Below, in pieces: positions 35,801 through 47,273 of a DNA stretch of 64,000 bases. The translations under genes were made by a program, and so were the position numbers. A model generated the notes under the pieces. It was not told where the DNA came from and did no database searches. It worked only from the letters and a program-made list of their open reading frames with translations. This DNA is from Rhyzopertha dominica (Eukaryota; Arthropoda; Insecta; Coleoptera; Bostrichidae), in the NCBI GenBank assembly GCA_025024175.1, contig QCXZ01000042.1:9007501-9071500 (forward strand). The letters run 5' to 3'. Each line of letters starts with the position of its first letter. Within the stretch, counting starts at the first letter, position 1.

Positions 35801-38800
35801 TTGATATAAATACTCACACATTTATACAATAAATACAATATCAAGTAATATGCATACATATACTATAAAAACAATATATTATAAAGATTAAGGAATGACA
35901 ACAATCAATTGTGTACTGTGAAATAATAATAAACTTAATCATTATTTTAAGCAATTTAACAAATATTTCAATTGCCATAGTCCATAGTTATCAGCCGTTG
36001 GATCAGACAGACAGAGAAGATTAATAAAGACGGTTTCTTTTTGCCCATATTTGACATACGACATTGGGAGAATGTTACAGAGTGCTTTCAAATAAGAAGA
36101 CTATTTGCCAGATACTTATAAATTAATAAGCAGGAAATCCTGATTGTTTCTCTTTCAGCATTAGTTACACTTTTTTTAGTTGATGTCTTACTGTTTGTAA
36201 TACTGTCTGTACCTGTAGTAACTTGACTGTTGCAACAATTAACCTTATTATTTAAACAGGCAGAAGTCATGGTACGATCAATTTTAAATATTATTGCCAA
36301 CACAGGTACATGCTTAAAATCGAACATCCTTTACACGTAGCTTTTTATAACTATTTTGGTAAATAGACCATGCTCTGCCGTTTCTGATTTGCAAACAATA
36401 CTTTTATCTAAAATGAATTTTAATACTGTTAAAAGAAGTCCATTGAAAACATGTTAAGATAAAATTTGTTATCGCGAACCGGAAGTAAGAAATTTCGTGT
36501 CTGTCGTATAATTGCATCATGCTAGGCATATAGTAACATAACTAGTAATAAACAAATTTAAGGTCACCGAATAAGAATTGCCTGATTGACAATATTAATG
36601 TGAACTGAAGTGTATTCATTGCTTCTCAATTGCTTAACGATGTCATTTTCTGTAAAATGTTAAGTATTGTCGTAACCGCTTCTGCAATTAGGAACTAAAA
36701 TTTCCATCCCAATCCTTTTTTTAAAAGTTAGGCTCAACTTGGAACGCTTTATAAACTGATTTTTTTAGTTCAATACAATCTACAAAAGCCTGACAGGAGT
36801 CCGGCAGGACGTTGCGCCCTGTTGCCAGTTCATTTAATAAATTCACAACTATAAATAAGAGTTACCAGTTTCCGCTAGCGTTTCTTTTTGTTGGCAGTGT
36901 CCTTAAAGAGCATTTGCATAACTGTAGTGCACAATTGTTAAATGAATAGTTTTATTAGTCAATAAGTGGTTGAAAATTGACTTAAAATGCTATTATAACA
37001 TATTTTCTGAGCACATCCACAAAAGCAGATATGGACAATAATACGAGGCTTGCTCTAAAATTGTTTCTGTAACATTAATATCTGATGCCACATCAACAAG
37101 AGGTTCGTACCATTAGTCATTCTTTTCTATCTAATACTACACCTGTGTAGTTACAGAACTTCATATCGTTGTCCTAATGTAACCAGCACATTTTACAAAA
37201 GAGATGGCACCAAGGATTGTGAGTTTATTACGACGTATACATATATTATGATTCTACAAAGCGACTCCATCACATATTTACTAAATAAGTACTTCGATGT
37301 CTGCCACGTTATTAATATTCCAGTCAGAGATTTTAAACAACTTGCAGGTATTGGCTCGAACAAAAAAAAAACAAGAAAATGTCGTTCAGTACACTAGTCA
37401 AGTACTGTGCAGCTCATTTTCTTGTAACTTCCAGAAGTAATTATTCCAGGCAATGTTTTCTGTTCTCAGTCCATCCATGTTATATGTTATATGTACTTTT
37501 TACTCTTATTTACAGCTCCATGTTCCACAAGGCAAATTTTCTTCGTTTATACTCAATACGAAATTTACAAGTAACTCTTATGCAAAAATACCATATTGTA
37601 CCATATCTTCTGTTTTCGCCTGTGACGTCACCATTGCAAGGAAATAAACTTTATTTATCAATAATTACCTTCAGAAATATGCAATATTTCATCAAACAAA
37701 AAAAATATGCTTATCAGAACAACCAGAACGAAATATCGCTGCTTTTTAAAGACTTCTTTTTGGCAGGAGTTGAGCTGTACCACAATTTGTTGATGGAGAA
37801 GGCTCACGTGATCATATCGGTTGCAAGCAAACGAACGAACTTAATTAAATGAGTGCAACTCGCTTTTCAGCATGCTACGCAACGTTCGTGCACAAACATT
37901 TGTCACGCATTCGCCCATGTTTGATCTACATGCAGAACAATTGGCGCCCCCCTCGGGCTACCTGGGCCGACTGGGATTTCTTTTTATTAGCGTCGGACGT
38001 TGTAGCGCCACCGGAAAAGTAATAATGGAACGTGGGAGTCGGAGAAATGCGGAAACCGTAGGACAGATGAGAATTAATGCTGGGCATTTTTCTTGCTTTA
38101 AACTGATGGTAAGATGTGGCGTGGCCTGAATGCACAACTCCTGGATGCTAAGGTTGATAGATAATGCCACCTTATCTTTTATTAAACAGGTAAACTTGGG
38201 CGGAAGACGAAAGTTTCCAGTTGTCATCCGTCTTGCAAGTTACCGGAAGGTTTTTACGTAGATATCCATTACGCCGCGAAGTAGAATCTGATAGTTTCTG
38301 CACATAATAGAGATATAGAACAAGTGGAAGATTTAGCGGACCTGTGGAAGCCAGACTTAAGATACGGCTTTTGTGAGTCTGGCTCAAAGGGCATATATTC
38401 TTAGCGCAACAAGACAAGCAAGTTAGCCATCAAATACAAAACTTAGAATGGAGCACCTCAAGTCATTTTAAAATCACCTAAACCTTCGCGGCCAGTGTCA
38501 CTAGTAGCGACTTCTAGTAAGGTTACTCGGGCTGTAAGTGGTTCAAGGTTGTTCTTTCCAAAGCTTTCGGCTGAAACTTCGATGGATAAAGTTCTGCATC
38601 TCTACTTGTAAAGATTTGTTTTTCAAGTGACCAGGTAACCTCAAAAAAATTCAACGCTAGTTTCAGATTATGTGAACGCAACCTTGTATACAACGTGGAA
38701 GCTGCTTAATATTTAACGCGTGTGACTTACAAACAAGCCCCGATGTACGTACCCCACTCAGAACAACAAACCGCATGAGAAATGCCCGTCCTTTTTGCGG

Positions 38801-41800
38801 CATTTCCCGCACTGCACCGCTACTTTATGAATAACGGAACAGCCCGGCCTCGGACGGACGCCGCCGTCTCGAAACGGAACAAAACAAAACCGCCGCCGTG
38901 GACGCGCGTTCGCAAAAATACACGATCCCACTTCTGAAACAATGGATCCTGATTTACGCCCACTCGCGGCCTTTGTGTGCTTTTTTAAAACGCGCCATTT
39001 GTAAGCCGCCGGTGCCAAACGGAACAAAAACGTCGCAATTATGACACGGGGCGGGCGATGCCGACTTTTTTCTTGTCCGCGCCGTTCCCACGTTCACACA
39101 CTTTACTGCCCGCGGTGCAGCTTGTTTATTGTTAAAGAATGGTTATTGTAATAATAAAATTCACTAGAATTATCTGCGGTATAAATGTTACATTGTTAGC
39201 CACAAGAGATCGCACACGTACCGAAAACGGCGCGCCACCATATAAATTATATTTATGTTACGTCTCAGAAACATCTTAAGTCTAAAGAACCATACAAAGA
39301 CAATAATAAGTAATAAGAAAACAATTTATTTAGAAGACATTATACACATATTCAGAACAAATTTATGACCTGATAATACATAATAATTGATACAAGAGTG
39401 AATGCTTTTAGTGTTTAAAGCAGAAAGCCACGGGTAAAAAACCTCCAAAGATTGTCTGACGCAAGTTCAAATAAAATTTTGTTTGCTTAACGTAATACTA
39501 AAAATATTTGATAATAAAAATTAAATTGGGATTTTCATTCTAGTTTTAAATAAAATTAAATTAAATGATACACATGATTGTGTCTAAGAAAAAGTAAAAT
39601 GGCTTTGCACAACGTGGCCTATCTATGAGTATACGGCGAGTCACCTTCTTCCATTCGTCAATTCTTTCCAATAATTTACAAGGTAAACATACTTGTGTGT
39701 CCCTGAGATACGTACCTGTGCATTACAAAATTATACGTTCATAAATTTGACTATTGCAAAACTCATTTGCCGCAGTGCTCGTCCGCTTTGATTTGATGGT
39801 AGTGACAGCAATGCGCTGTCTTTGTCACGTCGAAAGCGTAGCTACTAAAAACAACTTCACTAAGTATACCGAACAACCAATTCAGTAGCGACCCTATTTC
39901 TGCTAGCGAATTTTGAACACGCTAAACGGCAATTTAGCCCAATTATTTTTGTTATTGGGCGAACGTTAGATTTTAGTTTCATTTCAAATAGTAAGACTGC
40001 TGGTACCATAAATTTATTAACGAATTGCATTTTTGCATCGAAGAAAAACTTCTAAAAGGAACTGATCTCACTTTGTAATAATAACTGGCAGAGAAAAGAT
40101 GGGCAAAATTAACAAATAAACAGACTAAAATAACGAAATTCATTTAATAATCTACACAAGTGACATTTCAGTTAGCCATTTACATAGACAAAGGCAAGAT
40201 AAATAAAGGGGCATCTCTAATGGTGCAGGTTCATATAAAGCGCCTGCAGTGATACCAGGGTAAACTACATAAGAGTATGCAACGTCGACAGCATAGGAAA
40301 CTGCTTTAAATGGTCCAGTAATAACATAAACAAGAGCTGTTTGATAAACACAAACAATTATAATGATATATATGATCAGAATTATTGCTAGACTACCTCT
40401 TTTGAGTCGTTTTTCTTCAAGTAATCAAAATAAGTCGACAAAATGCTTGCGACAAACCGGATAGCGTCTTTTTATCCTAATTATATTGTCGATTTAATGT
40501 GTTTCAACCATAATTGGTATATCGGAAACGAGTATACATTTTTTATACAGTATTATATAATGGTATGTGATAAACAAGAGGTTGTGCCAAGACAAGACTT
40601 CTTAAAGGGACAACATTTGATAAATGCCAAGAACAGAGAAGTATAGCACTAGGTTATCAGCTGTTACCAGCCAGGCCCTGATTAGTATACTTATAATTTG
40701 GTAAATACTACAAGTAATATTGTTTTATTATAGCTTTAAGTTTGACGTTAAGCATTGATTTCTCATAAAAAATTTGAGTTTTATTTTTAATAAAATTTTT
40801 GGGATACTGTTAGATGTATCATTCGATAAAAGTTAAAGTACCTAAAGTGTTGTCAAGCTATTTTTTTCGAGATTGGCTGTGTGTGTACGTCCTCGTACAT
40901 TATCAGTGCAGTTCGCTGTGACAATATAGTGAATGTGGATTAAAGGTATCATAATTTACTCAGACACAATAAGTACAATAAATATATGTCGGCATGAAGC
41001 TATTACTTACCAGGACTCTACTGCCCTTACAAATATTTAAGTGAGCTAGTTTGCATCCGGATGGATAAAATTACATCGCTTGAAGCTGTAAATGACTGTG
41101 ATAAAAGAATTTGCAATGACCAGTTAGATTTTCTAGAATGCATGGTTAAATGATGCTTGTAAATATAATAAAATGGCCCCTCATCCATACTAGTGAAAAT
41201 CGACTTGCTTATTAAACTTTTAACAATTTTTTAACTCTTGAGAAAGAAGTTGAACATTTAAACCTGTTTAGAAGTGTAACTACATCATTTGAAGTGTAAA
41301 CTTATGTGCGGCAATTAATATATATTTCTGCAACAACTAGAACCCAGCTCCTCACCCGCAACTGGCAAAACTCGCTTTATAGCAAAACTGACTTGCTATT
41401 GAAACTGCTTAGACATTCAGCATTTTAAGAATATTTTATGCAAGCTAAACGTAATCAACAAATGCTTACATATTAAATTCGAGATATTTAAGTGCTGATA
41501 TAAAATATGTTTTGACAAACAGGTTCCGATGCGACTGTCAAATCATGTTAAATAACTGAACCTCCAACTGTAAGTACAGTGATTTCAGAAATCACTGTAC
41601 TGTAAGCAGATGCTAGCGCCAAGACTCTGCCGTGCCACTAGGCGAAACGAACCCGTATCGTCACCCTCCTCTATTGAGAAATGTCAATCTATTTGTCTTG
41701 CCTTTGTCTATTGTCAGTTAGATGCACCAGTACTACAACATACGTTCGCGGCGACAAAAACTGTCACCGCCTATTTGACCCGTTTTTTTCATGAACTCCC

Positions 41801-41900
41801 ATTACATACCCATTAACATTGTTTCATTCCAACAAAGAAAATTTGAGCGTCGTATAAACACCGTATTTTATTAGAGAGCAGGGACAGACGCGACTGTTCT
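32876..41900. other. Long noncoding region upstream of neuroligin
   Basis: No recognisable conserved gene over about 9 kb. GC-richer patches lie at 33800-34300 and 38750-39120. The longest frame, 157 codons at 37379-37852 (+), is lysine/tyrosine-rich, matches nothing I know and has the local A+T bias, so chance is likely. A 90-codon minus frame without ATG (40424-40152) has a hydrophobic segment. Confidence 0.45.
41573..41601. repeat. 29-bp perfect palindrome (14-bp arms)
   Basis: AGTACAGTGATTTC (41573-41586) and GAAATCACTGTACT (41588-41601) flank a single A. It could be a joined pair of transposon ends or a structured DNA site. Confidence 0.9.
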
Positions 41901-42129
41901 ACACCCGCATCGTAACTTTACTTCAAGCCCTCGTAGTTCAAGTGTATCCTTGGCGGAGTGGCCTCCCCACCCCTATCCGGATCGTCGCTCTTTTGTTCGT
42001 GCATCGCGCGATTTGTGTAAAATTAACTCGAGAGCGATTCCGCGATGCGAGTCGGGAGTTACCCGCGCTGTATGTTTCCCGCGCGCCGTCTCTAATTGAG
42101 AATAAAATTAATTGAGCGTTTTGTTTCAG

Positions 42130-42231
42130 ATGGTATCGAACGAGCAGCGGCCCGGAGGCCCAACAATGCAGCGTCCCCTATCGTTGGAGGCGGGCGCCGC
42201 CGACCGCCGTCGCCTCCTCAAGGAGCGGTAA
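42130..42231 (+). promoter_or_regulatory. Upstream ORF of 33 codons in the neuroligin leader
   Basis: ATG at 42130 to TAA at 42229-42231, with a second in-frame ATG at about 42166. The peptide is Arg/Gly/Ala-rich (MVSNEQRPGG ... RRRLLKER). If transcribed, it would be met by ribosomes before the main start and could lower translation. The first ATG sits directly at the possible acceptor. Confidence 0.35.
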
Positions 42232-42390
42232 TTAATTTCGTAAAAGTGCTCTCGGTAGTGTTTTCTCGTGTCGAATAATTTTTTATGTCGCCGGCGTGGA
42301 TTGAAAGTGTCCGTTTTTCATTAAAACTTTCGACGGGGGACACAGATTTAAATTCGAATTAATAAAGAGGGAGAGTTTTTAGCGGCCGCG

Positions 42391-42405
42391 ATGTTCCCTA
42401 CTTAA
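42391..42405 (+). promoter_or_regulatory. Minimal upstream ORF (ATG TTC CCT ACT TAA)
   Basis: A four-codon ORF ends five bases before the neuroligin ATG at 42411. Such a close uORF would act through reinitiation or leaky scanning, if it lies in the mature leader. Confidence 0.4.
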
Positions 42406-42410
42406 CGACG

Positions 42411-42574
42411 ATGGGGGGCAGGGGCGAGGGGATGCTCAGAGTTCTCATTTTTGGTCTTTCGCTGTACCTCGTCAGCTGTTACGTGTTCTCGAAGAATGCG
42501 AAGATCAGCACCAGGATCGTGCAGACGCGGTACGGACGCCTCCAGGGACTGATCCTGCCCATGGACCAGCACAG
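42411..42574 (+). CDS. Nlg: Neuroligin, first coding exon (signal peptide and start of ectodomain)
   Basis: Neuroligins are postsynaptic type I membrane adhesion proteins with a catalytically inactive cholinesterase-like ectodomain that binds neurexin. The ATG at 42411 has A at -3 and G at +4. A second in-frame ATG at 42432 (MLRVLIFGLSLYLVSCYVFS) begins directly at the hydrophobic signal-peptide core and is an alternative start. After it come STRIVQTRYGRLQGLILPMD and QH, the first beta strands of the esterase fold (VxTxYGxLxGL). The exon ends ...CACAG before GTATGA, leaving a phase-2 junction. Joined to the exon at 45637 it reads on as HRYLKKVEVFLGVPYA, so the frame and join are consistent. 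The exon is GC-richer than its flanks. Which neuroligin paralogue this is cannot be settled from these exons. Confidence 0.88.
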
Positions 42575-43109
42575 GTATGACACACTAAGCTAAAGTTGCC
42601 AACCCATACGTTAATCTTAAGCCTCAGTTTATTTCTTACCAATAGATAGTTCCATGAGCTCATTTGTAAAGTATAACTGTCATTCCAACGTGTCAATAGT
42701 TCCCACAAAGGGTTGGTTGAAGTTCATTGTCCTTTATTATATCTTTACGAATACGAGGTTTGAAAACTCTTAATTTCTGACCTAAATCTTTTTATTTAAA
42801 ATACTTGTATCAAATACACAAAGTCTAAACACAACTAGTTCATAACACCGCCTACACAATCTTTCTAGATGGTTCTAGAGGGACATCTTGCTGTCAAAGT
42901 ACTGGTATAAACTATTGCAAGTGAATAAACGTGACCGGTGTGCTTTAGCAGAGCATATAGTCGATGGGGATAATGTCATAGAACCTACTGCATATTTAGA
43001 AATATTCAGAGGTAGGCGATTAATAGTACACCATCCAAGAACTCGAAGTAAATCCCCTTCTCAGGAAAATGACAGTCAAGAACAAAGCTAATGTCATGAT
43101 ATACTTACA

Positions 43110-44410
43110 AGTCATAAATAAATAAAGAATAAAGCATTTTATTACTATGAATGACATACGTGATATCATTAATGAATAACAAAAACAACAAGGGGCCAAG
43201 ATTTAAACCTTGAGGCACATCTGACAAAAGACAACCTCCTTCGACGTGTAGTAATTGTATCGTACATGGAAGTAAGACTGAAACAGCAACAGAAGAGGTG
43301 AAAAGAAACAAAAAATACGATGTATTGTGAATCAGTTGTATATGTAGTTCTCTATATCCGTTGCAGAGCCCTTCTTCAAGACAACATATATGTAAGCACG
43401 TTTCCAAACACTAGAAGATACTGAAGGTTTCAACATTAGATGAAGAAATAAAACAATAGGGATACAAAGACTGGAGCTCAATCTTTTGGAATGAAACTGG
43501 GAATTCTTTTCGGTCCAGTAATAAAAGTATTCTTTGCCCTTTTCAAAGCAGAATAAATGTCATCCTCTGTAATACAATTTATACACAATGTACGGAACAA
43601 AAGGAAGAGCAGTATTATCACCACTGTTGGGCGCGTTATATACACTCTAAAGGTATTTGGGAGGATCCAGTGAAACAAATATCGTCTGTACGAAATATTA
43701 ATTAGAGTTTTACACCTTGAGCGGAGACCCTTAGATTGATTAAGAAGATATGATGTACCGTATAATCTGTATTGTTTTAAAATATATGCTTTACGACGAA
43801 TGCACGCAATTATCTCATTATCAATCCGCGGATTCTACACATACCGACTTTCCTAGCAAGACCGTATCTTTGGAACACTCAGATCAAAAACTGTGCTTAA
43901 AGAATTCTAAGAAACAACTACAAGCATCATTAACATCATGCACATCCTCGAGCAAAGACCAATCAATTCCTGACAAGAAAGCTTACAAAGCAGGTAAATT
44001 TGCGCCTTTAAAATTGTAACAGTTATTAGGACGAATTATAGTAAAACTACGGATACCGAGGCTACCAGCCCCGGATGATAAAAGTCCTCAACAACCAACG
44101 GCAACTCGGATGTTAAAATCTGAAAATCAAGATTAGAAAACAGTAAATTCAACAAACGTTTCTGCTGCTTGACTACGCCATACAGTTGTTTAATATCAAG
44201 AAAAGATTTGAAATTATTTAACATTACGACATGAAACTCATTATAAGTGCTAAGGAGCTTGAAAAATAATTCATAGTCTACATAAGAAATGCTGGGTGGG
44301 ATATGGAGATTAAGTATATAAAAACACTCAGAACCATTTATTCTAATTCCAACACCATTTATATGAACAGAAGAAACAAGTCCCAAAATCATTGAAAAGT
44401 CAAGCTTCGG
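43110..44410 (-). pseudogene. Jockey/CR1-type LINE fragment, endonuclease then RT order
   Basis: Reading along minus, the endonuclease part comes first: INGSECFYILNLHIPPSISY, then YELFFKLLSTYNEFHVVMLN, followed by NFKSFLD and LLNLLFSNLDFQILTSELPL. This is the C-terminal half of an exonuclease-phosphatase fold domain with the GDFN motif worn to LNNF. About 43610 gives ITEDDIYSALKRAKNTFITG, then PKRIPSFIPKD (compare SPGPDGIPxxxLK). Then, about 43230-43130, GCLLSDVPQGLNLGPLLFLL, then FINDI, the RT block before YADD. EN and RT are colinear, so this is one insertion. Stops and frame changes are present and the catalytic YADD block is absent. Confidence 0.72.
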
Positions 44411-44413
44411 ACC

Positions 44414-45020
44414 TCTACCTACTCCTACTCCTGTTCTATTCAGTATGTATATTCCTGATCTACCCACTACAACATCAACTAATTTTTTGTATGCAGATGA
44501 TTTGGCAATGGATATGGATTTCGAAACTGTGGTAGTGTATTACAGTAAGATGTGGATATTAATCTTACACCGGGTTTAAATAAAATAGTCCTTTTTGCCT
44601 CGCCTTTATACCTAATTAAATAATAAAACATAGAAAAGCCTTTAACCTGAATTGCACTGGAATGACGCAGTCTGGGTAGAATCATCCCAAAATACTTTAG
44701 CATTACATTGCAAAAAACATTTTAAAAACTAAGAAACAGCACACCCGCAGGAAACAAACAACATCTTGGACAAACTGTGCCCTAACACGCGTAAAACAAT
44801 TGCCGAAACTACGGAGCTCAACACTAGGCCTTGTAAAACAGATCAACAGCGTATTATTAAAGCATATATAAAATCTGCACCACGCTGCTGGCTTCTGACT
44901 CTTAATCAGTCTCCAAAAAACTTGTACCTACCTTTCGTCAATCCAGATTGAAATCAACAAAATTGCCTAGCAAAACTCCTCAAATGAGACGCGAAGATAA
45001 TCTGATGGGTCTACAAAATT
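44414..45020 (+). pseudogene. LINE RT fragment with YADD motif, opposite orientation
   Basis: The + frame reads PTPTPVLFSMYIPDLPTTTS, then TNFLYADDLAMDMDFETVVV. This is the RT palm with the YADD catalytic motif, preceded by the worn PQGSVLAPxLF block. Downstream text (44700-45000) has pieces such as KLRNSTPAGNKQHLGQ and APRCWLLTLNQ. They resemble the post-RT thumb region (LRTTxLALxxSTAEY ... TPxxWLPxL) in shifted frames. This fragment abuts the minus-strand LINE at about 44410, so two insertions or a rearranged pair met here. Confidence 0.62.
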
Positions 45021-45636
45021 GGGAAATAGAAAAGAATAAAAATGCGTCTCCTAATATATGGAATTTCATAAACATTTTCAAATAAAGTTGCAGGATTTCA
45101 CCTTTCTAGCAGAGTGAGCAAAGCACAATTAGAACAGCCAATGGGATCTCTTGAGATACGTGCTACAAAAGCAGCAAGCAACCCTCGCATATCTGTGAGC
45201 GTGGAAACATTTATCTAATATTTAAAGACATAGTGCAAGACTGCAAACTGACAGATTGGTCCTTCAACAGTACTTGACTATTGCAAATGTCTTCTTAACG
45301 AAGATGAACACTTTGTTCAAGCGACGAGCATCGAGCAGCGAAAGCATTCGACACGGCTTCTCTGGTTTTGATGCCCTATTTTCTTCTACTTGATGCTTCA
45401 TACTTCAGTTGAGGTTTTTCCTCTTCAACGTGTTTGACATTGCCATGTTCCATATCTTCTCTAAAGTTCCTTACTTTTGCCTCTCATATTCGTTATGCTG
45501 CCCCAAGCTATTTGTTTATCTTTCAGTTTGTTTATTCGCTGTAATTTAAGTTCTTGCTTTTTTTTCTTGTAACACCTTATTTAGTGAGCAGTGCACCTTT
45601 ATTCCTGTGCTATAATGTAATTTTATTTTTATCCAG

Positions 45637-45920
45637 ATACCTAAAGAAGGTGGAGGTCTTCCTGGGGGTGCCGTACGCCACCCCTCCGGTGCAGTCGAAC
45701 CGTTTCAGTCCCACGAGGACGCCAAGTCCGTGGGACGGGGTGCGCATATCCGACAAGCTCGGTCCTGTGTGCCCCCAGAAGCTGCCGGATATATCGAACG
45801 AAACGGCAGCGCTGGAGAGGATGCCCAAGGGTAGGCTAGAGTACCTCAAGAGGTTGTTGCCGTACTTGAAGAACCAGAGCGAGGACTGCCTCTACCTAAA
45901 TATCTACGCTCCGGTGCAAG
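45637..45920 (+). CDS. Nlg: Neuroligin, second coding exon (N-terminal part of cholinesterase-like domain)
   Basis: The 284-base exon completes the split Arg codon and encodes YLKKVEVFLGVPYATPPVQS. It continues NRFSPTRTPSPWDGVRISDK, LGPVCPQKLPDISNETAALE, RMPKGRLEYLKRLLPYLKNQ and SEDCLYLNIYAPVQ. FLGVPYATPPV and GPVCPQ are type-B carboxylesterase hallmarks. EDCLYLNIYAP is the family's second signature. The Cys in each probably form the first disulfide. The MPKGRLEYLKRLLPYL insert is typical of neuroligins rather than esterases. Possible N-glycosylation sites are NET and NQS. It ends CAAG before GTAAGAAC, a strong donor, leaving phase 1. The active-site serine region would lie in a later exon, not seen here. 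Confidence 0.95.
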
Positions 45921-46073
45921 GTAAGAACTATTATTAGTGCCAAGAACAGATTGGATACACTTCCGATAGAAGTCCAATGGAAACGTGCTAAAATGACGAT
46001 ACTTCTGGTTATTAAACAAGGTATGAACGTTAATCGGTACTTATAAAGAGTATATGTACCAACGTGCTCGCGT

Positions 46074-46130
46074 AATAGACCTGTTGGTACTGTATGTTCT
46101 TTCCGACTGCAGTAAAATTTGTCGAATATA
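46074..46130 (+). repeat. Second copy of the short repeat at 5.5 kb
   Basis: AATAGACCTGTTGGTACTGT, followed by a GACTGCAGTAA block, matches the 5505-5560 repeat at most positions. Confidence 0.5.
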
Positions 46131-46728
46131 TTGCATTATGGAAGACAGTTAAAAAAATAACAAAAAAGTGTATTAGTATCAATACACAGAAAGTTATCAT
46201 GTGTAGATTCCCGTGAAAACGAAAGAATTGATATGCAGATGCTGGAACCTACAGATAATGTTTGATCAATTGATACCAATCGAGTTTTTACTACATTTTG
46301 ATGCTAATTGGTTCTGGTTTGTTTGTGGGTTTTCTTGTTCCACTTTCCAAAACGTGTTACTTTTTTATAGCAACGTTTCGGTTGTGAATCTAGCCTTTAT
46401 CATAGATTTATTGGTTAGATCTAGATGCATTGTATTTGTGATTATATTTTAAGATTTTACGTATATTTTATCTTTTCATACACATGTTGGCGCACCCAAT
46501 TATAAACAAACCCGAACCCAAAAATTACATAGTTTCGCTACCAAAAACAGTAAAATCTGATGATGATGTTCAATAAGTGTTCAGTCCAGCCTGAAGTAAT
46601 TCTAAAATTAGCAAAAGCCGATTAGCAAAAATACAACATTGTAACTAAAAACATCTATGTAAAAATACGACATTACAGTGGCAATTCCTAAACAAGCGGA
46701 TTAAATCCGATTTTCATGTTTCCTTAAA

Positions 46729-47150
46729 ATGATGCGCCTAACAGATGCTAAACGAATCCAATTTTTCATCAAAATGTATATCAATTTTTTAACATGGACC
46801 GCCAGATCGACCTTATATTGCATGCTGAGGAAAATCCAAACTTATCCCTGCGTCAAGTAACATTAAACAATGATGTAACCTCTCAACAGTAGGTTAACCT
46901 TATCGAATGGAAAAATTTCATCCTCATTAAGATCCGACTGATAACTCTGAGCGACACTTACCATTTTGCAAAATACCGATGAGAGCATGTAATGAAGACA
47001 CTAACTTTTTAAGATAGCAACTCTTGATTAAAGAGCTATAGCCAATTTTAGCAATCACACTGTGTTCTGGAAGCATACAAGCAACGTACTCACAAGCTTA
47101 ATGCTTGTACAGGCACCATTGGTCAACGTATTATCGGTCTTTTAAGATAA
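46729..47150 (+). pseudogene. D41D-type mariner transposase relic in neuroligin intron
   Basis: ATG at 46729 or 46732 gives MRLTDAKRIQFFIKM, an N-terminus of this insect family. In another frame follow DRQIDLILHAEENPNLSLRQ, then VTLNNDVTSQQ (the EENPxxSxRQxA helix-turn-helix). NFILIKIRLITLSDTYHF then matches FHPYKIxLxxxL. Around 47080-47140 comes KLNACTGTIGQRIIGLL, aligned with KLNVWAGIxGDRIIGP. Catalytic aspartates are not preserved. Same strand as the host gene. Confidence 0.55.
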
Positions 47151-47186
47151 TCGTACGGCATCGTGCACCTCTTCTTAAGTTACTTG

Positions 47187-47273
47187 TTTCAGTGTTTTTT
47201 TTTTTTCAACTTGCAAATAACCCTAATTTTGTATTTTACTAGCTTCAGTGTTTTCTTCAACTTGTAAATAACT
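47187..47273 (+). repeat. Short local duplication
   Basis: TTTCAGTG, a T-run, then CAACTTGCAAATAA (47187-47220) is repeated about 56 bp on as CTTCAGTGTTTTCTTCAACT and TGTAAATAA (47243-47270). The first copy has an expanded T-run. Confidence 0.7.

Larger units (their letters stand above)
41900..42410 (+). promoter_or_regulatory. Neuroligin 5' region: GC-rich leader with possible acceptor at 42129
   Basis: This block directly upstream of the first coding exon is GC- and CpG-rich compared with the spacer around it. TTTTGTTTCAG just before 42130 fits a splice acceptor, so the leader may begin with an exon whose 5' partner lies upstream. No TATA box is evident at a fixed distance. The exact transcription start cannot be read from sequence. 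Confidence 0.4.
42575..45636 (+). other. Neuroligin intron (3062 bp, phase 2)
   Basis: Donor GTATGA at 42575 and acceptor TTTTTATCCAG ending at 45636 bound the intron. It holds two LINE fragments in opposite orientation (43110-44410 and 44414-45020). The 42600-43100 and 45020-45630 segments show no recognised feature. Confidence 0.8.

Noticed and set aside
37379..37852. 157-codon + open frame, the longest in the window
   Set aside because: No recognisable domain, A+T-biased composition like its flanks, no splice or signal evidence. Expected by chance in so much AT-rich sequence.
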